NCBI GenBank assembly: GCA_033063855.1
Contig: CP093829.1
Location: 22,413,537-22,477,536, forward strand
DNA: 64,000 nt
Direction: 5' to 3'
From: Smittia aterrima
Taxonomy: Eukaryota; Arthropoda; Insecta; Diptera; Chironomidae
In this document: positions 13,001-24,800 of the stretch, piece after piece
How positions within the stretch are numbered: position 1 is the first letter of the stretch
Layout of the letters: every line of letters begins with the position of its first letter
The notes under the pieces: generated by a model
The model's input: only the letters and a program-made list of their open reading frames with translations
The model's database searches: none
Told to the model about the DNA's origin: nothing
Position numbers and translations under genes: made by a program

Positions 13001-16000
13001 CACCATAAGTGTTTTTGAATACCAAACGAGTTTGACTTTTATGACCCTCAGCACAGAGCAAAGCCAAAGGGAGAAATTTCACTTTCATTTCATCAAATCA
13101 AAACACGTTCGTCGAGAAGTAAGCAGCCCACGATGAAAAATGTAAATTTCTATTTTATATTTATTTGCTGTGATTTTCCTCCTTTCTACCTGAACCTGAG
13201 ACTCGAATTCAAAGCCAACAAGACAGCCAACAAAGCTCCCCACATCATCGGTGTCGTGCGTGATTTATTCATAAATTGCTGTATCGCAATAAAAACGATG
13301 ATAGAAAACTTCAAATGCAGATGAAGGGATTTTCATTTCTAGTCCATGATGAATTATTTGTTTTTCCCAAATGTGTCTGACAGTGAGAGAAGGGAGCGCT
13401 ATTCAAAAGCTATCCTGGTGATAGATATTCTCGCGATAACCCTTCAGATTTATTTCTCTTCATTCGTCATCGTCTCCCCCATCAAATTCCTTTAATTCAT
13501 ATTCCATACCTGACTTTAATGACGACGATATCGAAAGGACGAGTGGCGTCTGAAAGTTTATGTTGCAGATAGCAGCACAAAGGAGCATAAATATCCAAGC
13601 CGAGAGAACGAGTAACGAGCGACATAAATGTTTTAACAAAAATTTTACATGCTAAATAAGGGTTAACAATGTCAACTCGAACGCAATATTTCAAATTGAG
13701 GGGAGGAATTTTAAACGAGAGACACAAAAAGTTTTTTTTATTGTATTAATTGCTCCAGCAGAGCTCGTCGTTGTTGGTGACAAGGAAGAAAGGATTTTTT
13801 TTCTGGTGAGACGTGTCGTGGTCGATGGATCGACTCTGTCGACTTCTCATCGTAATTAAAAACTTACCACCCAGCAAACAAAACTTTCCAATGAATTTTT
13901 ATGTTCTCTTTGAATTGTTTTGTAATCCAACGATGAGCAAACTCAATGGTTTGGTCCTTAATTTAGACAAACAACTCTGAACGTATTCAGATTTTGAATG
14001 AAATAAAAAAAGAGCTTGAACGCCTTTTGAGGATGAGCTCCCTTAATTGCAATCCACCTACTACAACTCGTTTTTTTACGAGCGTCTCTTTGGTGCTCAA
14101 CATTCGAAAATAATGCTTCACGCTCCATGGAAATCCATAAATTGTCATGCTGTTTAGATCCCGAACCTGAAGCATTTTATTGCGCTTCTCCGAGAATTTA
14201 TGGAATTGATTTTATGTGCTCGTGTAGTGAAACTAGTCGCTAGAGGTAACCGTAGAGACAAAATGTTTTACATCGAAACGACTAATTGCAGTTCCACCAT
14301 TAAATTCATTAGTGCATGATTCCGAAACATATTCCGATCGAAATTCCTGTCATTGGATCCTCTGAATTATTTCGCTTTAATTATTCTCGTGCATGTGCCG
14401 AAACTTTGGGAGTTTAGAGTTTAGATCTCAATGCAAAACCGCATTGGCTGGTATTTGTTTGCTATTGAGAGAGACTCAAGCCTTAAATTGTACGAACCGC
14501 AGAACACAATTCAATTTAATTTCGAGACATATTTCCAGAAAAACTCTCTTGAGCTGCTTACAACGAGCAATTCACTTTAAAGCTGCTCCCACTTCATCTT
14601 TTCATTGCCCTGGGCTGCTTGTTTTTCTGGCGGAACGTCTCATGTGACATTTTCAAGAGAAGCTGCTGTTGTTTTTATAAAACGAGTCTTCTTTTGATGA
14701 AGGAAACCTCAACGAAATAAATTCTTTCATTTCCGAATAATTGAATCGCCTTTGAGCTTTCTTTTTTGAATTTTCCACATCAACAATCAATAAAAGAAAA
14801 AACGAAAATTGGTTATCATAGTTGAAGTAGAAAGACGAATTCGTTTACACATCTGCTCACTGATAAAATGCTTTCAAGGCAGATTAGGATCGCAGTGAAG
14901 AGCAAGCAGTCGTGAAATCCAAAAGAAACTCGAATTGGATAAACACCTTCAAGGCAAATGGAATTAAATTAAATATTTCTTGTTTTATTACATTTCCCTT
15001 GTTGTTCTCGTTCTCGTGGAAATGTCTTATTGTTAAATATAAAAAAGATGTTCTGTGGTTTCGTAAGAAAATATTTTCATCTGATCACAAGAGTCTTGAA
15101 GAGCGAGAGAGACAATTAAAATAGAAACTTCAGCAGTTGGAGAAAGACTTCAATGAAGGGCTTTGACTCAGCTTCAAACTGTTCTCATTCAACTAAAGAA
15201 AGAAATGAATTCTTTAGCTCTTTCTGTTCTCACACCATTGGCCTCACGAAAACCTTCAAGAAAGTTTCATTGTTTCCTCAATATTTTTCCTCTCCAAGAG
15301 AAAATTATAAAGTGAAAATGAGGTGATAATGAAAAACATTTCTTTTTATTTTAAACAAAAAGGTTTCCTTTCATTGTAGACTTTTCGCTAAGAAAAGAAA
15401 ATGCAATTATGATACGGAATGTCTTCTTTTCCTCTCCCGCTGCGAGCGTCTTCGAATATTACATTTCTTCATGAAATGTGATTTACCGTTTTTCGGGTTT
15501 CCTTGCCATATTGTTTTCCACTCATGCTACCGTTATCTCGAGCAATAAAAAGAAAATTTTATGACCTTTTATGTTTCAAGAAGAGAAAGAGAGAGAAAGT
15601 CTCGTAAAATGTCGCTGAATGCAAAGAGAGATAAAAGGAATTATTTGTGTTTTTACAGGACCCGAATTAGCATTTTATTTGTTATGTAATTTAGAATTAT
15701 TTATTCCAGTCTTTTCCTTTGATGCTTGCGGGCCTGTAAGAGGAGGAAGACTAAGAAGACCAAAAGGAGAAGATTGGGAAGTTTGTTCAGCGGTCTGGAT
15801 TTCCTTATCGAATCAAGAGCCTTTCGCTTTTCATGTCACGTACGGGATCATTTACTAATGACGTCGAATAGCTTTGTTTGTTCGATGGAAGCTTCAGGCT
15901 TAGGACTGTGAGAGCGCTTGCTGACTTTCAAGAGCCTTCAGAGAGAAATTATCTTGCTAACGATGCTGTTTATGGGGATGAGCATTTAATTCGGGTCAAG

Positions 16001-18600
16001 TAGTTAAAGTTTTGTATCGTAACGATCAAAGTTTCTCAATTTGCAAAAGCTGTGACGGTTCCTGCTGACAGAGCTCACTCGAGATCCTTCCAATTTACTT
16101 CAAACTCTGTGCAAATCTTCGTTCCCTCATGTCATAAATTTCTTTCTAATGAAATCAAGAGCTATAAAATAAAGGGAGACGAGCTAATGCTGGAGCAAAG
16201 GGGGAAAGAGGAAAATCAAGTAAATGAAGGCATTTTCGAATGCTGATTATGGGATCGACAATGTGCAGATCTGAATCATCAATTCTACCCACTCCGTTCT
16301 CGTCAATGCAATTATTTTTCTTACCTCTCAAATATCGCATTTTGCAAATGGAAAATTATCCCTTGAATTCAAGAATTCGAGTTCTCTGTTGATTCTCACT
16401 CAGATTCACGTAACTTTCGACTTTTCTTTCCTTTTTCGTTTCGGTGGTTGAAGGGGAAATGTGTGAGAGAGTGAAACGAGAGTTGAAAGGAACAAAGTAC
16501 AAATATTTGATCCAATTCCTGTTTGCATATCGTTTAAAACTGTGTTTGATTTTCTAGTTTGCTATGAAAGGAATCTCAATTCTTCACTCCCCCACCAATC
16601 AAGCCACACAACGACGATCCATTCTGTTTTTCTCGATTGCAAACGACATGCATAAGAGAAATCTTTCGTTCGTTTAGCAGCATCGAAGGCAAATATTTTG
16701 CCAAAGAATCAGAGGAAAATTTTCTCGATGGAATTCAAGTGAGTCCGAGGAAAAACCTGAAATGCTGTCGACGAGAGGTGAAAGTTTATCTCTCGCCTCT
16801 CAAGAATAAAACTTCGCTTCATGGAATTTTCCTATAAAAACTTGTTCAGCAATATTTATTTATACATTTTATCTTTACAAATTGTCTCGTTTTACAATTT
16901 TTCTTCGTTTAATTTAGTACCAGTCAACTACTTCTGTTTCAATTGTTTCATCGTCATTGTTTTGTTTAAAGAGAATTTACACGTTTTCTTTTATGAGATG
17001 AAGGTTCGTGAGCTTCGTCTTCAATATTATGGGAAACTTAACACGACGCTGCTATGATTGAGGCCGTAAAAAGCGAGAGAGTTTGCAACGACGACGGGAA
17101 AGCGTTTTTTAATGGACTGTCTTAAATCAAAAAGGGAAAAACCTTCAACATTGGAGAGAACACGACAAGGCTCAGGATATTTAAAATTTTTCTCATTAAA
17201 CTTTAATGGTAATTGGTGTGAAAATTATTGTGTTTGATTGGCATTAAAAGAGACTTTTCATTCCCCGTTTTGTTAAGACGGAACATAAAGTTTGTTAAGA
17301 CCGGAGCGCAAATGAGTAACAAGAAGAAGAACGAGCTTGATTTTATTGAGCGCCTCGTTAAAGAAAATTATAGATCGTGATCGTAAATATTCTCACTCTC
17401 TCTCCCAAAAGCGATGTAAAGCGTCGTCGTTTGTAAAACAAACTCGAAGGATCTCCTTCGACCTCGTTTCCCAAGCGATAAGGAAAGTTAATGCGCTATG
17501 ATAGGTGGTGACATAACTCAGACTTACGAAATGATATGAGAGCGTCCATAAAAAGAATCATTTTCACTACGATGATGATAATTATTGTTGTTGTGTATAA
17601 ATGGATGTGTAAATGGGTTAGGTTGATGTCGCTTTACGACTTAACGCGGAATGATAGCACGCGACCGTAAAGCGACATCGCTTACAAACTTCTCCACGTT
17701 CTTGATCTTAAAATATATTGGTAGACTTGCAATATTTCATGTCGCTATATGATCGCTATCATCATTTGTAGTTAATTATTTTTATTACAAATTCCTTTCA
17801 ATGTTGCGCCACTCTACAGAGCTTCCTCGTTGCGGAGACGATTTTAGGATGAAGATATGTATCAAATTATGCTTTTGCTTTCTACACGGCAATAGTTTAC
17901 TTCTCCTACAACAGCTTCGAGGATAGTCTCGTTATGTACAGCAGACGAACGTAAAACTAATTTTATCAGGATATTCGATTGTTGCACTCATTCTCTCCCC
18001 TTCAATGACTTTTGTGCTCAGCAGTTTTTCGTTTTTTTTGTGTGAGCTAAATTTCCATTTTCTATCGACTTGCAGTTTTCAGTTCAGAGGATGGAACATA
18101 AAAAAAAAGTTTCATCAAATTGATATTTTGCTCTATCTTCGATTCTTGATGATTGAAAATTAATATCCCATGCATATAAAAGGAATTTTTTTTCTCCCTC
18201 TCGTTGCGAGAATGCCTCGGAGAAAAAAAGAAATGAGAATTGAAAAATGATGAACTGAAAATTCGATGGAAAATTTTGTGCTGAACGCTATGAAAGTGTC
18301 ATTGATGGGAGAGGAGAATATTTCAGATTTCATTTTATTTATAGTTCGTGTTATCACAGCCTCAGAAATAATGTACAAAGTTTAATAATTTAAATGTATT
18401 TTCGCCTTCTCCGTTTTGCCTCATGGCGAATTCATGATGATATGGCAGTGAGAGACGTTTGGAGATGCTTTTCCGATATTGGTGGCTGACTAAAGACTTG
18501 AGAGACTCAGAAGAAAACTTCCGGCAGTATCGTTGAATAATTTAAGAAGAAACTTTTTTGTGTGTAAAGTTCATTTCTAGTCAGCCTTCGTCTTCGTTTT
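4010..18600. other. 14.6 kb with no recognised gene
   Basis: Between the ionotropic receptor and the 3' end of robo I see only short open frames in all six phases, none with domain, codon or splice support. Scattered purine/pyrimidine-rich and AT-rich stretches are present. One perfect 14-bp inverted repeat at 17625-17679 is listed separately. The stretch could be downstream regulatory DNA for robo or introns of an unrecognised gene with very short exons; the sequence alone does not decide. Confidence 0.5.
17625..17679. repeat. Perfect 14-bp inverted repeat (hairpin)
   Basis: GATGTCGCTTTACG at 17625-17638 is repeated as its exact reverse complement at 17666-17679, separated by 27 bases. A partial further copy (ATGTCGCT) occurs near 17740, and related AGCGATGTAAAGCG lies near 17410. 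The arm is longer than expected for a chance local match, but no gene or transposon is attached to it. It might be a protein-binding palindrome or a relic of a small mobile element. Confidence 0.5.
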
Positions 18601-18890
18601 TCAATTTTGTAAATCTCCGATTTATTCTCAAGAAAATTTATTGAAAATTGTGCTGTCGTCGGAGAGTGGAAAATGAAAATTTTCCTCCACTTGTCTCCTC
18701 TCTCTCTCACTCATTTGATTTCAATTGCAAACGCGCCAGAAATTTTATGATTCTAATTCTGATTTAATGTCTACTGGCATGAAACATGCAAAAGCTTTTA
18801 ATGCTCTTGAAAATGAGACTTTTCATCTGCGCTCGAACGACTAAATCAGACTCAGTCGTTCTCTCGATTCGAATGCGGGCCGAAGCTAAA

Positions 18891-21800
18891 TTACACTTTA
18901 TCACTTTTGCCAAAGCTGCTCAAATAGCTATGAGAATTGGTTTTAGGCTGATTATTGTTATCGCCCAGTTGATTTAACGACGATTGCATGGGATGATGTC
19001 GAGGCGAGTGATGATACTGCAAATGATTCGGACTATTGTTGTTGCTGTTAGTCGTCGTTGATGATGTGAGAGCGGTCGTTGAAGGAATGGACTGCCAACT
19101 GCCATCGAACTTAGATTTCATGAAGAGCGGCTGTTCGCTCGACTGCTCGTCTTCTCCGAAATTTATTTTATCACCATAAGACGATAATTTATTGCTTTTG
19201 CCATTAATACTGTTGTTGAGTCGATTGCGTCGCATCGTGCTCATCAACGGAGTTTGAGGCACACTCTTCGATGCACTTCCATTCTTGCCATTGAGCTGAT
19301 GCTGCTGTTGCTGTTGAGCATGAGAAGTGTTACTCGTTCCGTTGAGATTGTTCATCAACTGCTCCATTTTATTCTCGATTATATTCATTTTCAATTGATT
19401 GTTTGACATTCCGACGACTCCATTCCCGTTTTGGTTGTATTGATGCTGCAAATGATGATTTCCATTTCCGACTGACCCTCCGTTGTTAATGAAGTTGTTG
19501 TAGTGAACGCTATTCGGTGCTGAATAAGAGTTTTTAGCAAACTGACGTCCAACGAGGGTTGTCGATGCGTAAGCGCCAAACGTGTCGTAGGTGGGCGAGC
19601 TGCCATTTTTGAACGATGAACATCCGGCAACTTCAGCGTAGTCAGGCATGTTTAATGGACTCAAACTGTAATGAAGCGATTAAACATAAATATCGATTGG
19701 TTTGAATAATTAATAATGTTTCATCAGAGTTTGTTTTGTTATTTTAATGGGAAACGGACCAGGGACGAGTGAAAGCAAAATTGACACGAACAAAACATCG
19801 AAAACCAATGTCGCAGATTTTTCTCACTGGGATTTGAGCTTATGCAAATCGAAGAGCATCAAATGTTTCATCATTAAAATTCCAAATTGATATTTGATAA
19901 CGTTTGGAAAAATTCCTGCGGCTTTCGAATTGAATTCTCGATGGAAATCGCAAACGAGTGCATGATGAAATCATTTAATTTAATTGATGGAGAAAAATGT
20001 TTCGACAGAGAGAGAGAGAGACAATATCATTATTTGAATGATTCCACCCTCGAATGTTTATAGGACTCACAGTTTACCCCCTTTTAAACTGTCATTAGTA
20101 TTTTTCGGTCGCTTTGTCGTCCCCAGACAACGAAACATTCGAATTTCATCGGCAGTACTTGAAATTTCAAATTTGTCTATCGAATTCCCCCTTCGACTTA
20201 AATTCTAATGAAAGTCTGATACAATATTGTTCGGCGTAATCAAAATTTACGACGGGCGAGGATTTTCGTATCAATTTATGCTTTCGAGGATTTTTGTCTT
20301 TACCCCAAACCAGAGCAGCACGTGAGCATCGGAATTTTCGAGATTACGTTCATTTTCGCTTTTTGACCCTCGCCGCTGTGTCCAGTTTGATATCGCACAT
20401 GAAACAGACAACAGCGGGTTGCGGGGAACGCAAAAAGACGAACTTAAACTCCTTAATCCCAATAAATTACGAGCATCGGTTGTGAGAAGGACAGCGAACC
20501 AAGTGAGTTAGAGACAAAAAAAAAGTTCGACTTACCGTTCGTAATCCGGAAGCGGAAGTGTTGGAGCGGCGGCTGTGTAATCAGCGACATTCTCAACGCT
20601 CTTGCCATTCTGCACGTTTGGGATGTCAGTCGCTTGACGCCACACGCCTCCTGTCGGGTCGATCCAAACGCCGTTCGCATTCAAAGGCAAAGTTGGAAAC
20701 TTTCTCACCGTGCCGATTGCGTGATTTCCTGTAATCATGTTACAGTTTATTATCGCATTTGAAAGAAGAAAAGTTTTTTATGATTTTTCGCGTCGAGTTT
20801 TCCAACTCTAATTGAGCTCTGCTTTCATTTATTTTAAATCAGTTGTGGCCTTTTCATTCTGCGTTTGTCTAGTCACGAAATTTATTTTGCATTTTAATGT
20901 TCGAAGGTTTTCTAACTTTTGCCCGGGGATTGTTGATTTGTAATCGAAAAGTTTGAGATGAAAGAAGTTTTGGAAACCCTAGAACTCAACACGAAGCTCA
21001 CACTTGTTCCGGAACTATCCCGTTCAGCTTAATAATAAAACAACTGCGACGAGAGAAACAGCAAAAAAGAAAAAATAACTCGAACAAAAACTTCATGAAC
21101 GAAACATAAAAGCGAGCACTAGAAAGCACAATGGTGCCGTTTTGAGCTCTGTCAACTCTATTGTGCTTTAAATGAATTGCCATCGCTTGTCGCTTTTATG
21201 GAGCCAATTTTTTATTTGTCCTCATCTCGTTGTTTAGTCCTCAACATGAGCAGATGAAAATAGCCAACGCTTGGATTAAGATTTCGAAAACAAATGAAGA
21301 GTGATTGCATCTATTTTCTACTTATCTCTCGTTTTCTCATGAATTACTTATGAGAACCAATCAATCTTGAGGATCCTACGTAAGACCCTCAGCAATTAAA
21401 TTTGAAGTAAAACATTGATTGAAATTTATTGATTCATAAATAAGAAATATTTGAGTAGAGAGGCATGAATAAGAGACAAAGAATGAATCAATGTAAATAT
21501 TTTTATTTTCTTTACACACATTCATTATCAATCTCTAATCAGCGTGATAAGTGTCGGTACTCAAGCATTACATTTCAGTTAATTTTCTCAGCTTGAATAG
21601 AATGGATCACGATGCAACTGAGGCTACAGCTTTGCTGCCAAAAGAAGTTGAAAGTAAAGAATCGTTTCGTGATTTTAAATTGCTGCCAGCGATCTTCATT
21701 GTGTTCTTCGGTTGGAATTTGTCATCGACGATTATTCCAAATCATCTTTTATTGCAAACTTGCGTGTTCAAGGGCTTCGACAGAACAGTTTGTGCAAGCG

Positions 21801-24800
21801 CAGCAAATAACAATGTAACATTAGAAATCGAAGAAGAGATTCAACCGGTCGTTGCAAAAATATTAATGACGATCTCAATGATGAACGGAATTGTTCCTGG
21901 AGTTTTAAGTTTATTTCTCGGCGCGTGGACTGATAAGTTTGGCAGAAAGAAAGTTATTTGTGCAGGTTATTGGGGACATGCGATAGCTCTTGCTTTATTC
22001 TCTGTCCTCTCGCTGCTCATTGAGAAGTCAAACCACATCAGTCCGTGGATTTACGTGCTGCCTTACATCCCAGTTGTGTTGACTGGAGGATGGCCAACGA
22101 TGATCATCTCAACGCTTTGTTATGTCGCCGACACAACGAATGAAAGTAACAGATCAGTTCGATTAGCAATTACCGAAATGGTAATAAATGTTGGCATTCT
22201 CTCGGGCATCGCATCTTGCAGCTTCGTTCTTCGAATTGGTCATCCGACAACAGTTTTCCTCGTCTCAACAATCATCACAACTCTCGCAACGTTTTACACG
22301 ATGTCCTTCGTCGAAGAATCAGTGAAAGAACCGAAACAAGCAAAAGTTTGTGATCAGATTAAAGAACTCATCTCTTTCTCGGCAGTGAAGGAAATATTGA
22401 CAACTTGTTTCAAAAGGAGACCTTTCAAAAGCCGCGCAATCATTTGGAGTCTTCTAATGATCATGGTGCTCACAGTCTCGTCAACAAATGCAGGTCACAA
22501 TGTTTATTATCTTTTTGTACGAGAGCAATTTCAATGGTCGCTGAAAGAAGCTTCACTTTTCGACTCGATCTCGCTTCTCATTTCAATCGTCGGATCGATG
22601 TTGGCTTTGTCAGTATTAAAAAAGTGTTTTAGATTCTCTGATATTGCTCTCGCGAAAATCGCAATCGTAAGCTTTTTAGCTGACTCTCTGATAAGAGCAA
22701 TAGCACAATCAACTCGAACTTTGTATGTTGCATCATTCGTTTCACTTTTAAAGTTCCTGACACTGCCAATGTGTCGATCATTGCTTGCTTCAGTAATTCC
22801 TCGAAATGAAATTGGAAAGATTTTCAGCTTCACAAGTTCAATGGAAGCTGTTGCGACACTTTTTGTTTCGCCTCTTTACGGGTTGACCTACGCAAAAACC
22901 TTCACTGTCATTGCCGGAGGATTTTACTTCATCACAGCCGCAATGTGTCTCATTAACTTCGCGCTCATTTACACAGCGAAACGGTTAAAGGAAACTCATG
23001 AAGTTTTAATAAATCAAAATGTTAATTTCTAGTTTGTTCAATAAAAAAACTTTTTTTTCGTTTAAATTGATTGATAAATGGTCCCAATAATTTATAGAAC
23101 GAAGCCTGTGATTTAAAAAGCAGAGCTCGTCGAGGGAAATTATTCTCAAACAACTCACCGTGCACGCTCGTCAGCGAATTATGTTTAATGTACTGAATTT
23201 TTCTGAACAAAACAGTTGCGCCGAACAGGAAAACTATAATCGCAATGATTGAGCCCAGAAGAACAATAAACCAAGTCTGCGTGATGATATCGTCGGAGTA
23301 ATCACGGTTGATTGGAAAGCTGATTAGTGAAAACAAAGAGAGAGAGAGAGAGAGAGGAATTAAAATGAAATTAAACAAATTGAGTTGCTCGTTTATCTCA
23401 CCGAACGTAACCTTGATCAAGCTTGTTTGTGCTTGGATCTAATCGTAAGATTGATGGCGAACTGTACGGGCCATAGCCAATTTTTGTTGAAGCCGCTACG
23501 CTTACAGAATACGTCACTCCCGCTGTCAAGTTCGCCAACATTAATTTAGGCGAGTCACCTTCAACGGTCATGTTGGTAAGCACGCGTGACATGTTGTACA
23601 TGTCAAAGCCACGCACGATAACGTGATAGTTTCTCAGAGCGCCGTTTATGCTCTCGGCTGATGGAGCTTGCCATTTCAAGTAAACGGCCGATGTGTTTAG
23701 GAGAACTGCTTCCATGTTTATCGGTGGCGAGCTGGGCACTAATTAAGGTAATGATAAGATTAATCTCGAGTGAAAGAGGGTGACAGAGGTCGTCGCTTAC
23801 CGTCCTCAAGTGTCGTCGTTTGTTTAAGGTTGGACGGCTTGCCTTCGATGGTTTTATAAAACGGAATCAGGAAAAAGTCATAGAGCGTGTTCTTCTCTAA
23901 TTGCGTTATCGTGCAAGCTGACGCTCCGCCATAATGCAACGCCGTCAGCATTTTATAGACTCCATTCGAGTTCACTTTTATCGAATAAATGTAAAAGCCC
24001 TCGACATACTGACCGTTCACAATCTGTTAACGAAAAAGGAGGAGAATGAGTTTTCGAAAAATGATTTTTTACTTGAAGCGTCGACTTACCTCCCACACAA
24101 GGCGAACGCTCGTTGAATCTGTTGCATTCGCTTCCAACAAGTTTACAACTTTTCCTGTTGACAGTGTTGCCTGCGCTTCACTCAAACTGATATCATCAAC
24201 AATGTTGAAGTCCTTCCCGACAGTCACGGCTTCGGACATTGGAGAAGGTGGACCCAGACCAAATGTATTTTCAGCTCGCACGATGTAAATGTAAGTCAAA
24301 TCCTTGGCAAGTGTGTCATGTGTGAAAGACAAGCTTTCGATTCGCTGCGCGATTGTCAACCAACCTTTTGTGTTGTCGTTGGGAAAGACTTCGACTGTGT
24401 ATCCGATTATTTCGGATCCTCCTGATTTGACGCATGGAAGCCACGAGATTGTGATTGACGAGTTTGTGATTGCTGTGAATTCAGGTTTGCCTGGAGCGCT
24501 GGGGAAAGCTTGAATTTCTGGTGCCCTGAAGAATTTGATGTTTGGATTTGTTGGCAGATCAAGTTTCAAAAATCCACTCCAAGTTGATTTCCCGCTTCGA
24601 CTACTTGCGACGCAAGTGTACAAACCTTGATCAGTGTTCTTGTCGAGATCAGAGATAATTAAGCTTCCTTGATCTGTGATGTTGATTCGTTCGGAAGTCA
24701 CGACAGGATTCCCATCGAGATACCACGAGATGATTGGATTTGGCGTTCCGACAGCTTTGCAAATCAAGTTCGCGACTGATTTCACTGGCAAGGTTTGATT

